Source: Maea johnstoni (Eukaryota > Annelida > Polychaeta > Spionida > Magelonidae). Taken from it: 64,000 nucleotides of DNA. The stretch lies in contig OZ012694.1 in the NCBI GenBank assembly GCA_963942565.1, forward strand, positions 38,415,385 through 38,479,384, in the 5' to 3' direction. The notes under the pieces were generated by a model. The model saw only the letters and a program-made list of their open reading frames with translations. It searched no databases and had not been told where the DNA came from. Both the position numbers and the translations under genes were made by a program. Within the stretch, counting starts at the first letter, position 1; each line of letters opens with the position of its first letter. Positions 25,601 through 36,198 of this stretch are shown here, piece after piece.

Positions 25601-27537
25601 CTGGATTTTCTTCTCTTAGGGTCTATCATTACTCCCACATTGTGAAAAGTGTCAGAAACCATTTAGATTTTTATACTTAGAGCCTTTAAGATGTTATACA
25701 AAGTCGAAAACGGGTGTGGCTCATGCCCCTACCCCCCCTCACTACCAAGTCAATGTCTGCGCCACCCCAAATATGATCTCAATCAATCAGGTACACCTAT
25801 TAGAAGAGTTTATTTCTAAAAATACTTCACTGCACTACTTGATATTTGGTAGGAAATCATGAAAATGCTAGGAAATGGCTTAAATTTGGATATTTCCCGC
25901 CCCTACCCCCCTCTGCCCCACCCACGAAGCTCTGCGCCACCCCAAATATGATTTTAATAAATCCGATAAACCTATTGAAAGAGATTATTACTAAACATAC
26001 TTCACTGCACCGCTTTATTTTTGCTAGAAAATCATGAAAATGCATGGAAGTGGGCTAAAATTGTACATTTCCCGCCCCTATCCCCCTCTGCCCCACCCCC
26101 GAGCGTCTGCGCCAGGAAAACAACAACTGGATTTTCTTCTCTTAGGGTCTATCATTACTCCCACATTGTGAAAAGTGTCAGAAACCATTTAGATTTTTAT
26201 ACTTAGAGCCTTTAAGATGTTATACATAGACTAAAATGGGTGTGGCTCATACCCCTACCCCCCCTAACTACCAAGTCAATGTCTGCGCCAACCCAAATAT
26301 GGTTTTAATCAATCAGGTATACCTATTGAAAGAGTTGATTACTAAAGAAACTTCACTGCACCACTTGATATTTGGTAGAAAATCATAAATATTCCAGGAA
26401 ATGGCTTAAATTTGGATATTTCCCGCCCCTACCCCCCTCTGCCCCACCCCGAAAGTTCTGCGCCACCCCAAATATGATTTTAATAACTCTGATAAACCTA
26501 TTGGAAGAGATTATTACTAAACATACTTCACTGCACTGCTTTATTTTTTCTAGAAAATCATGAAAATGCAAGGAGGTGGCCTAAAATTGTACATTTCCCG
26601 CCCCTACCCCCCCTCTGCCCCACCCCCGAGCGTCTGCACCAGGAAAACAACAACTGGATTTTCTTCTCTTAGGGTCTATCATTACTCCCACATTGTGAAA
26701 AGTGTCAGAAACCATTTAGATTTTTATACTTAGAGCCTTTAAGATGTTATACAAAGTCGAAAACGGGTGTGGCTCATGCCCCTACCCCCCCTCACTACCA
26801 AGTCAATGTCTGCGCCACCCCAAATATGATCTCAATCAATCAGGTACACCTATTAGAAGAGTTTATTTCTAAAAATACTTCACTGCACTACTTGATATTT
26901 GGTAGGAAATCATGAAAATGCTAGGAAATGGCTTAAATTTGGATATTTCCCGCCCCTACCCCCCTCTGCCCCACCCGCGAAGCTCTGCGCCACCCCAAAT
27001 ATGATTTTAATAAATCCGATAAACCTATTGAAAGAGATTATTACTAAACATACTTCACTGCACCGCTTTATTTTTGCTAGAAAATCATGAAAATGCATGG
27101 AAGTGGGCTAAAATTGTACATTTCCCGCCCCTACCCCCCCCTCTGCCCCACCCCCGAGCGTCTGCGCCAGGAAAACAACAACTGGATTTTCTTCTCTTAG
27201 GGTCTATCATTACTCCCACATTGTGAAAAGTGTCTGAAACCATTTAGATTTTTATACTTAGAGCCTTTAAGATGTTATACATAGACTAAAATGGGTGTGC
27301 TTCATGCCCCTACCCCCCCTCACTACCAAGTCAATGTCTGCGCCAACCCAAATATTATTTAAATCAATAAGCTATACTTATTGAAAAAGTTTCTATTAAA
27401 AAATACTTCACTGCAGTACTTTATCTTTGGTAGGAATTCATGAAAATGCAAGAAAACGGCCCAGAATAGTACATTTTCCCCCTACCCCCCCCCCCCCCCC
27501 CCCCCCCTGCCTCTCTGCCCAAACCCCCTCCTCACTT
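16666..27537 (-). repeat. Right arm: inverted array of the 527-bp higher-order repeat, about 20 units
   Basis: This holds the same three-monomer unit as the left arm on the opposite strand, with equivalent points at 16899, 17426, 17953, 18480, 19007, 19534, 20060, 20586, 21641, 22694, 23748, 24275, 24802, 25329, 25857, 26383 and 26910 and intermediate units. A 1-bp-shorter variant (ctagaaatcatg for ctagaaaatcatg) occurs at ~21285, ~22338 and ~23392, exactly two units apart, which shows amplification of a two-unit block. The outermost monomer is diverged and has a run of 23 C at 27485-27507, where the left arm has a shorter G run. Both middle-monomer variants of the left arm are present. Confidence 0.95.
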
Positions 27538-27749
27538 AAATAAAGCATTGAAATATTAGTAACATGAATGGTGTAGAAATAGCTAAAACCCCTGCTAAAA
27601 GCTGTGAAACAATCAAAATGATGTTTTATTAAAATCATTAATCACATGGGACCTGCGAATAAGGAGATGGTTTGAATAAGGAAATTTACTTATTCAACAT
27701 TCGAATGTTGAATGTTGAACGTTGAAAAAGGAGCCAACTTCAGCCCGGT
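27538..27749 (-). repeat. Right unique terminal domain of the Foldback-like element
   Basis: Reverse complement of 7526-7739, including the 22-bp palindrome (27692-27713) and the terminus ending cttcagcccggt at 27749. Confidence 0.85.
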
Positions 27750-27758
27750 CGACGATCC
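27750..27758 (+). repeat. Right 9-bp target site duplication (cgacgatcc)
   Basis: Identical to 7517-7525 and in direct orientation, immediately outside the right terminus. Confidence 0.9.
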
Positions 27759-28300
27759 CATGGAAAAGATCGTTTTAAAATCTCAAAGCGATCATGCCGA
27801 TTCCGGAATCGGTAAAATGTTGATACTAATTGACGCTTACTTTGTCATATTATTGCAATGCCATAAGATGACAAAGTAACTAGACAATGCCAGTCAGTAG
27901 CTTTGTGAGCCAGGTAATCTAATCTACTACCTTAAAATGAAATTATTAGCATGGGAATGTTAAAACAGTGTACATAGCATATTATACACTTTTAAACCTA
28001 AATGCTATGATTCTTCCCTCTATATACGTCGGTAGGAATCGGAATCGGAATCGGAAAGAAGCTGATTTTCTGAACACTATTTTAACTCATTGTTAATGGC
28101 CCAAAAACCCAGAAATGCGCAAACAATGCAGCAACACTGAAAATATATTGGTTTTCAAATCTTTTAATCCTTGATAAACAATACATGCCTTTCGGGCATG
28201 TATTGATTTCGGGCAAGTCAAAAATTATCTCGGGCAAGTAAACATCATTAACGACTTGCCCGGCAAGGCAAGTTACTTCTGAAAAGTATGTCCGTGCCTG

Positions 28301-28480
28301 CATCCATGGAACTGGGAGTCTCGAGCAAGTCTACATGCAGACATATCCTTGATATGGTTTAATTGCCGTGAGACTTGCGCTGCAAGTAGGGTATTTCCTA
28401 TTAATGCAGCTGATTGATGTGACCACAAGGCACCACATTCCCACCTGTTAAATCCTTAATCTAATCCATCAGCCAAAATA
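28301..28480 (+). repeat. Third copy of the ~220-bp tandem repeat
   Basis: catggaactgggagtct, acatgcagacatatcc and cttgatatgg match the copies at 6493 and 7184. This is the right shoulder of the nested insertion stack. Confidence 0.6.
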
Positions 28481-29079
28481 ATTGAATTGGTGAGTTTCAG
28501 GTTCCATGTAAATGTATTGCAGTGGCCAGGTGAGTTACCGCAGCGCACATAGTCTGGTGCAAATTCCAGAAAAAGTGACTTATTGAGGCATTTTTTGTTA
28601 TAAGTTGGTATCCAGTGTTTTTAGCCTAATTAGAAGATGCTGAATCTGAAAAAGACGAATACCAAGCCAAATTTTTAGTTTTTAGCCTCCTATTCGGGCA
28701 TTTTGGGGGGGATTTTGACACTTTTCCGTATGTTAATTTGTATAATGTGTCATTTTTTCAAATCAGTGTCAGATCATGTGGTATCAAATTTAGCAGCTTT
28801 CCATCAAGAAAGCTACATTCCTGAATTATTGTGCAGATGGCTGCCTCCATTGCCAGGCAGTCTAATGCATCTCATGGCCGCGTCTGGGCATTGCATGGTA
28901 CCACCTTCTTAATCAGCTTATGGCATTTAGGAAAGTTAATCAATGTTTACTCCTCTTATTTATTTTTTTTTTGGGGGGGGGGGGATAGTATGAATGGGTG
29001 GATTCCATAGATATTAACTAGTTATGATTTGCCAGATTTGGTCTGTTATTCTATTTGATATTATATACTAAAATATTAT
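28481..29079. other. Non-coding stretch
   Basis: No gene is seen. It holds a T tract followed by an 11-base G run (~28967-28985), one of several T-then-G tracts in the window. The 69-residue open frame at 28703-28912 has no recognisable motif. Confidence 0.6.
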
Positions 29080-29080
29080 A

Positions 29081-29124
<44 letters not shown>

Positions 29125-29147
29125 CATCATCATTATCATCATCATCA

Positions 29148-29184
<37 letters not shown>

Positions 29185-29305
29185 CATTATTGTTATTGTT
29201 ATTGCTATCATTATTGTTATCAAGATTTTTATCATTATAAGGGTTATAATCTTCAGTATTATTATTAATAATATTATCATCATCGCATCATCATTGTTAT
29301 CATCT
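29080..29305. repeat. (ATT)n microsatellite with ATC interruptions
   Basis: Imperfect trinucleotide run, mostly ATT/TTA with ATC and TTG variants. It explains the low-complexity Ile-rich open frame on the other strand. Confidence 0.98.
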
Positions 29306-29379
29306 TAATCAAAGTTGATAGTTATATTTTTGTTAGAAATTGCATCAGTTTACAGGCAATATACTTTTTGACTGTATCC

Positions 29380-29640
29380 TTAAAGGGGAACCAAAGGCTC
29401 ACATACATATTAGCTTATATGAAAGTAATACACTTCAAGAATAGGATGCTGTCCTTTTTCTCTCAGTGATCCCATGGGAGGAGAATTTTGCGTATTGCCA
29501 CCATGCAACCTGCCCAGCCCCTAGCAGCCCCTGGTAGCAGCCATGTTCTTCAATTGCTATCAGCTGTGACTCACTGAGTGGCAGCCCATTTCCTGTTCCC
29601 ATAGACTGTACATAGTGCTTTACACACCAACTCTCTTTGA
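29380..29640. repeat. Possible TTAA element, left end only
   Basis: ttaaaggggaaccaaaggctc at 29380 resembles the termini of short TTAA-target elements that begin TTAAAGGGG. No matching right end was found, so extent and identity are uncertain. Confidence 0.25.
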
Positions 29641-29771
29641 AAGTTGCATAAAAACTTGTATGAGTATCAAACAGGTAAATGGTAAAATCATGAACAGCAA
29701 TTGGCTGTACAAAAAGACATGGTGGTAGAGTTATTTTTCATATAATTCCTGTTGATAAAGTCAGACAAAAA

Positions 29772-29921
29772 CAGTGGCAAAAACCTGAATAATGACAGAA
29801 CCCCTTGCACATGGATACTCATCAGAGTTTACTCAGCAAGAGCTATTCAGTGACTAGCAATATAACAGGGTTTTAATGGTTTTAAAAAAAACTTTGTTTC
29901 TTTATGCATTGGAAGGATTAA
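29772..29921 (+). mobile_element. TTAA miniature element, family 1, 5'-truncated
   Basis: Matches the family-1 interior (caaaaacctgaataatgaca, tactcatc, tactcagc, aacagggtttt) and ends gcattggaaggattaa. The left terminus (ttaacccttatgctgctgg) is missing. Confidence 0.75.
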
Positions 29922-30079
29922 ATCTAAGTAAGCCTGTCAGCCATGATGGTGCTGTTAATGAATTACTCAATGAGTGTAGTAGGAGATAGTGGATAAAATA
30001 TTCATGCAGCTAACTGGATGAAGTTGACTGATTACACAATAATTGCACTTGTTACATCTGTTAATAACAAATGATGCAA

Positions 30080-30744
30080 TTAACCCATTCATGCGTAGAT
30101 TTTCCCTCGTAATAATGTGTCGTTGGACTAATGATATTTGGGATAGTAACTTTAGGATGCTGAGTGAAATCTGACTTTGTAATAGGGTTTTTGAGTCAAT
30201 CATGAATAACATTTCTCTTTTGAATAATTAAAAAAAAAGCTTTAATTAGGAAGATATTTCTTCCATAGTGGGACCTTTTTTATAGTCAATGGAGGAGAAG
30301 GGAACAATAGGATTTTACAAAAGCTTCCTCATAACTTGTGATATGCTGAAATATGTGTTGGCGATGCATTTAAATGCTTATAGTTTCTGCCCCAAAATTT
30401 TGTCTTGAACTGTTATGTAAATAATTTGAGCATGAAGAACGAAAATATTTGATTTGTATCTGAAAGATAGTTGTGTATTAAGACATTCTTGTTAACAAGT
30501 TTTGCCTTAAGAATGTCTCCAAATGTTTTGAAATAAATGAAGATAAAATGAATAAAAAATAGATTTGTCAGTGAATTTTATAAAAGAAAATTCTTTTCAT
30601 GTTAAAGAAAAAATTGTAGGACTAGTAAAATTTTTACAGGACCAGTATGAGTGTGAGTGGTCCTAAGGGGCAAGTAACATTTTGTGTCAGCGTTGAGGCC
30701 TGATGTATGATAACTTTGATGATTTGGGTATGAATGGGTCAATT
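30080..30744. mobile_element. Candidate TTAA element with CCCATTCAT termini
   Basis: The left end is ttaacccattcatgcgtag. The right end, atgaatgggtcaa at ~30732-30744, reversed gives TTGACCCATTCAT. The interior is AT-rich and non-coding. A 10-bp perfect inverted repeat (agacattctt / aagaatgtct, ~30481-30518) lies within. The two ends could belong to separate copies. Confidence 0.4.
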
Positions 30745-30782
30745 AACATGCAGTCTTGTGGTAGATGAGCAACAATGATCAA

Positions 30783-31008
<226 letters not shown>

Positions 31009-31192
31009 TAACATGCAGCCTATTGTGGTAGATGTCAGATCAACAAAGATCAAGTTATGAATGAATTTCCCACGCACATCAGCTGAGCCTGGAACAACAG
31101 CTTGCTGCAGTTGGCCGTACTATATGATAAGCATATAAACCACGCATGATCAACAGCTTTCTCAGGTCAGGTTATCTAGATCTATCTCTGTC

Positions 31193-31392
31193 NNNNNNNN
31201 NNNNNNNNNNNNNNNNNNNNNNNNNNNNNNNNNNNNNNNNNNNNNNNNNNNNNNNNNNNNNNNNNNNNNNNNNNNNNNNNNNNNNNNNNNNNNNNNNNNN
31301 NNNNNNNNNNNNNNNNNNNNNNNNNNNNNNNNNNNNNNNNNNNNNNNNNNNNNNNNNNNNNNNNNNNNNNNNNNNNNNNNNNNNNNNNNNNN
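31193..31392. other. Assembly gap, 200 N
   Basis: Exactly 200 unknown bases; a round number suggests a placeholder rather than a measured size. Open frames reported across it are meaningless. Confidence 0.99.
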
Positions 31393-31550
31393 GATATTCA
31401 GAGGAAACCATGGCTGGATCGTCAGAGCATGAAAGAGTTAACATAGCTGTCATTGTCACACATAATACAGGAAGGATCCATGGGGGATGTCAGGAAATGA
31501 CTGGCTGTGGTACCTGCATACAGGGGTTCATCCTTGCTTTGACTCTCCTG
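31393..31550 (+). repeat. Dispersed repeat, copy a (truncated by the gap)
   Basis: gatattcagaggaaaccatgg, then caggaaatgactggctgtgg and tacctgcat. The same order occurs at 32379-32525 (gatatttagaagaaaccagc, caggaaatgaatggttgtgg). Diverged copies of one repeat. Confidence 0.6.
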
Positions 31551-31559
31551 TGTAGGGTT

Positions 31560-32336
<777 letters not shown>

Positions 32337-32378
32337 AATCTAGGTATGCATGTTTCTGGTCTTGGCAATTCAAATTAA

Positions 32379-32525
32379 CTGATATTTAGAAGAAACCAGC
32401 CATGGGAGAACTTGCATGAAAAGGTTAACCTGTCAGTGGCACAGGAAATGAAGGAAGAGACCATGGGGGGGGGGGGGGGGGGGGGGGGGCAGTCAGGAAA
32501 TGAATGGTTGTGGTACCTGCATGCC
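32379..32525 (+). repeat. Dispersed repeat, copy b, with a 25-base G run
   Basis: Partner of 31393-31550. A run of 25 G at 32465-32489 interrupts it at a point where copy a has only gggggatg, so the homopolymer grew from a short G tract. Confidence 0.6.
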
Positions 32526-33795
32526 CTGTCAAGACCATTCAACAGCTGTTTAACACAGCTCTGATATCAGAGGACTATTTTCCTTTGATTCCTCTTGTCA
32601 AGGTGGATTTCAAAGCAAAATACTGCTTCTTAGATAGAAAAATGTTACGGCTGGTTTTAACCATGATCTAATTACCCCTTTCTTCAGTGTATTTATCATG
32701 AATCAACAGTTAACACAATAAAAAGTTGTAGATAAGAATTAGAAGTGCTGCACCATTGGGATTAATAGGTAAATTATTAACATAAGATACTTGAGAGTCA
32801 TAAAAACCTTGATGATTAATTACTTGAATAACTTTGCATTTTTCAAGACATGCTGCAAAGGTACTTATAACTTAATCACTTCATTTCATTTTCATGTTTG
32901 TTACATTTTCATAAGTTTCTTTTATCAATTATGATCATTTATGCAATAAAACATGATGATAACTGTGAACTTTATCAAATGTGGGTCCCACAGATGTTCG
33001 TCTTATGCAGGTAATGAAATTCCTAACTTCAGGGTTAACCTGACATCTGCAGGAACAACTCAAAAAATAGGAATTTTATTTTTTTAAGTGCTGAACAACA
33101 CTTAAAAGAGTTGACAAAATTTCTGTTGAAAAAATATTTAAATGTAAAATGTCGATTTGAAAATAGTATATGACTCTTCTTCATAGATTGCGATAAATAA
33201 TGCTTGATATCAATGTTGTTTTCAAAAAGATCAATGTCAATGTACTTTTTGGTAAATATTTGAATTAGAATTGTTGATTAGATCCCAACATATGACTGTC
33301 CCTCACAGGTCTTGCTAAAACATGCTCTATTGCAAAAATATTGTCAAAAATGTCATAGGTCATGCTGACTTATGTCAAGATCTCAAGCCATGAATGGATT
33401 ACTTCATTGTGGTTTTTTGAGGTGTCTGCTTTATAGATGTCACTGCACCTGATCACTCGAATGCTAAATGGTTTAAGGGTAGGGTAGTGCTGTCAATGAA
33501 CCCTTAACCTACTGGGGGTAGGAGCCAAATATAAGTGTGCCTTATTTAATTGGGCGTTTTGGGAGGAAATGGGCTTTTGATGTGACCCCCATGCAGAGCC
33601 AGACTGAATGAAGGGAGACACTCCCTCACTGACGATTTCAGCTGAATTGTTTGTCACCTCTGGAAAGTTTGTGGTCAGATTTTCCTGTCATATTCATGCA
33701 GGATTCTTGTGCTCGAGGTACACGTGACTTATGTCACAATGCGTGTTATCTAATTGGCTATTCAAATAAAGCTTTTCGGTATCCACTCTTCCCTT
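32526..33795. other. Non-coding stretch
   Basis: AT-rich, no gene and no clear repeat family seen. No splice-flanked open segment stands out. Confidence 0.6.
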
Positions 33796-34449
33796 CCCCT
33801 TTTTTTTTGGGGGGGGGGGGGGGGGGTTTGAGTTGACATGTGATATAATTCTTAATGTTTATTGGTTATTCACATAAACCCTTTTTCCTAAACTCCTCAT
33901 AATTTAAGTAGGGGGGGGGGGGGTCACTGCGAAATCAAACCCTAAATTCCTTTTGGGGTATCGGTATAACATGATGAATTGCACAGTCCTGGCTCAAAGG
34001 CTTATACTGGATTTTTTTCTGGATTTCTAGGTACATGTGACTGAGGAATATTCACCTAAAAACTTTTGCTATCTACTTAGCCTAGATTTATTAGGTGTCA
34101 TATGTATTTTTCTGTAAGCAATTTTTTTTTGCTACCAAAAAGTCTTAAAGGTAGCCATAGTGGCAAAATAAGTTTAGATCGATCTCACCAAGTGAATAGA
34201 GGACACTGCATGGTTGATTAACTCAAAAGGGTAACTTTTCAGGGGCTAGGAGTCTAATCTCTACTATTCACCTTTTTCTGCCTTTAGGGGCTCAGCAAAA
34301 TGAGACCCTATAACTACTCTGCCTGGGGCTGGATGTACTCGTGACTGATGGCACACCCCTTCATATTCACATCTAATTGACAATTAGAGGGGTATAGCGA
34401 AGAGAACTCCTACCATCTCAATAAGGGGCTTGGATAGTACATGTTACTG
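33796..34449. repeat. Poly-T/poly-G tract and weak diverged ~180-bp repeats
   Basis: T run then 18 G (about 33800-33826), and another G run near 33912. Phrases like ggtacatgtgactgagg (~34032), gatgtactcgtgactgatgg (~34332) and gtacatgttactgagg (~34437) recur and suggest an old, strongly diverged tandem repeat. No gene seen. Confidence 0.35.
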
Positions 34450-34684
34450 AGGCCTAGAAAAAAAAGTTTGCTTTAACTGTAATGGTCCGAAAAAAAAATA
34501 GTGTAGGTAGGTCGGTATGAACATTTTTTTGGATCATTTCTTTGGTCAAAAATGTGTGTTTTATGCATGTTTTACGTTGATTGGCAGTTGGGAGGGCGGG
34601 AAAAACTTTAGTGTAGGGATTTTTTTGAATGAAAATTTGTTAGGTACTGGGTTACAGGAAACAAACAACTTTTTTTTTAGGCCT
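34450..34684. mobile_element. Miniature TIR element with AGGCCTA ends, copy 1
   Basis: Left end aggcctagaaaaaaaagttt followed by ctgtaatggtccg; right end ttacaggaaacaaacaac then a T run and aggcct. The termini are inverted copies of each other and match the element at 45029-45220. No coding capacity; target duplication not clear. Confidence 0.55.
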
Positions 34685-34699
34685 GATCAGTATCAATTG

Positions 34700-34870
34700 T
34701 GTATTTTTAGAGACCAGACACAATGTGGCAGTGGCACGATTGCTGGCCTGTGTAATTAAAGGCATTGGGTCCAGAGTTCAATCCCAGGCCGGGGGGAGTA
34801 GGGGTTTGATTCCTCCGTAACTTTGGGTAGCCATTGAAAACCTTCATTTCTTACTCTTTATTGTCTGTCA
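34700..34870 (+). mobile_element. tRNA-derived SINE, head readable
   Basis: A pol III B-box match (gttcaatcc, 34776-34784; consensus GWTCRANNC) lies about 50 bp after an A-box-like sequence (tggcagtggca, 34726). The stretch ggttcca-like/ccagagttcaatcccaggcc is typical of a decayed tRNA 3' half. The 3' end is not defined. Confidence 0.5.
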
Positions 34871-35599
34871 CCCAATTATAGGGAGAGATTATTTGAAAAG
34901 TTTCACATTCCCTTCATGTCATCATTCATGCTATCTGTGTTGTCTGCATATATAAAAAAATAGCTCTCCTTCTTATATGTCCGAACCACCCTTTATAAAT
35001 GGGTATGGCGAACAATTTATAAAAGGATTATGTATTATGTTTATCAATGGCTCTCGAAATGAAGCTGTACTTTTTTCTCCCCCTGCAGATTAGGGCTCTT
35101 ACATTACACATGAATGGCAGTAGAGCAAAATGAAATCCCTCCATTCATTTTTTTTTTTTTTTTGGGGGGGGGGGGGGGACTCTGATAGGCACACAGAAGT
35201 GTTTAATTGGTTATCCACAGGATTCCTTTCCCTATGATACTCTTACAAGTGATATATTGCTGATAGTATATAGCAAAAGAAAATTCTCCCATGATCCATC
35301 CATTTAGCTAAGGGGCTGGTACCACTAGTACCACAATCACTAGTGTTTAAATGGTTAGCACCATAGTTCTATGATTCCTTATCATCCCCTTATGCATGAT
35401 AATAAAACAGTATGAAATCTTGCCATCCCTTGAGGGTGCTTGATATATCATGGCTGATGACTGATGGGACAATTCTTTATTCTGTAGTGCATTCCAGTTA
35501 TTGTATGAAAAAAACAATATTGAAACCTTGTTCCTAACCCAAAAAGCAGTAGGGGCTTAGTTTCTTTTAGTCAAGAACACAACATTTCCTTATTCAACC
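34871..35599. other. Non-coding stretch with a T/G tract
   Basis: No gene seen. T16 followed by G15 at 35148-35178. Short related phrases continue the weak diverged repeats of 33800-34450. Confidence 0.5.
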
Positions 35600-36198
35600 C
35601 TGGGTTTCCTATTGTCTAATGCCCCCCCTTCCTATTTCCTATCACCAAGAGGGTGTGTGAGAGGGGGGGCTGGGTTTCTCATTGTCTAATGCCCCCCCCC
35701 TATTTCTTATCACCAAGAGAGGGGGGCTGGGTTTCTCATTGTCTAATGCCCCCCCCCCTATTTCTTATCACCAAGAGAGGGGGGGCTGGGTTTCTCATTG
35801 TCTAATGCCCCCCCCCCCTATTTCTTATCACCAAGAGAGGGGGGGGGGCTGGGTTTCCCATTGTCTAATGCCCCCCTTACATTGTCTAATGCAGCAATGC
35901 CCCCCCCTATTTCCTATCACCAAGAGAGGGGGGGCTGGGTTTCCCATTGTCTAAGGCCCCCCCCCTTACATTGTCTAATGCCCCCCCCCCCCCTATTTCC
36001 TGTCACCAAAAGGGGTTGGAAGAGGGGTCTGGGTTTCTCATTGTCTAATGCCCCCCCCCTATTTCTTGTCACAGAGAGGGGGTGTGAGAGGGGGCTGGGT
36101 TTCCGCTTGTCTAATGCCCCCCCCCCCCCCCCCCCCCCCCCTACTTCTTGTCACCAAGAGGGATGTGAGAGGGGGCTGGGTTTCCCATTGTCCAATGC
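35600..36198 (+). repeat. 58-bp C/G-rich minisatellite, about 10 copies
   Basis: The unit is ctgggtttctcattgtctaa, a run of 7-14 C, ctatttcttatcaccaagag and a run of 5-9 G. Lengths of the C and G runs differ between units, and one unit carries a run of more than 20 C near 36117-36140. Some units are partial (near 35870 and 35960). The open frames here (NAPPP...SYHQERGG repeats) are incidental and shift wherever homopolymer length changes. Confidence 0.95.

Larger units (their letters stand above)
7526..27749. mobile_element. Foldback-like long-TIR element, 20.2 kb, non-autonomous, with 9-bp TSD
   Basis: The outermost sequence ACCGGGCTGAAGTTGGCTCC at 7526 returns in reverse complement, ending at 27749. 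The match continues inwards for more than 200 bp and then through tandem arrays in opposite orientation. Identical 9-bp repeats (cgacgatcc) flank the whole. Long inverted repeats built of tandem subrepeats with a 9-bp duplication are the hallmark of Foldback (FB) elements of Drosophila, whose coding members have a Mutator-like transposase; the sea urchin TU elements have similar architecture. The arms are unequal, about 9.1 kb and 11.1 kb. There is no unique centre and no transposase, so movement would need a transposase supplied in trans. Nearly identical units indicate recent array homogenisation. Confidence 0.85.
7373..28300. mobile_element. TIR DNA element (~0.7 kb without insert) split by the Foldback-like element
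   Basis: The left end reads TAGGCACCAACATAAGTA and the right end, reversed, CAGGCACGGACATACTTTT. The short direct repeat catcc flanks both sides (7368-7372 and 28301-28305). The related tandem copy at ~7175 reads cccatccatgg, which supports a 5-bp duplication. Both ends carry repeated cGGGCAAGT/ACTTGCCc motifs (about 7400-7480 and 28195-28275), again like hAT subterminal repeats. Removing the 20.2 kb insert leaves about 153 + 542 bp, with no open frame. hAT-like is my best guess; the superfamily is not proven. Confidence 0.6.

Noticed and set aside
8162-27098. Recurring 61-63 residue frames on both strands in the Foldback arms
   Set aside because: They recur once per 527-bp unit on both strands because the same DNA is repeated. 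Sense and antisense frames overlap and contain G-run-derived Gly/Pro stretches. No domain is recognisable.
7526-27749. Interpretation as a CRISPR-like array or a centromeric satellite
   Set aside because: There are no unique spacers, the repeats are long and contiguous, and the arrays are bounded by transposon ends with a target duplication.
30481-30518. 10-bp stem hairpin as a small-RNA precursor
   Set aside because: The stem is too short and the loop too long for a microRNA precursor; it lies inside a candidate TTAA element.
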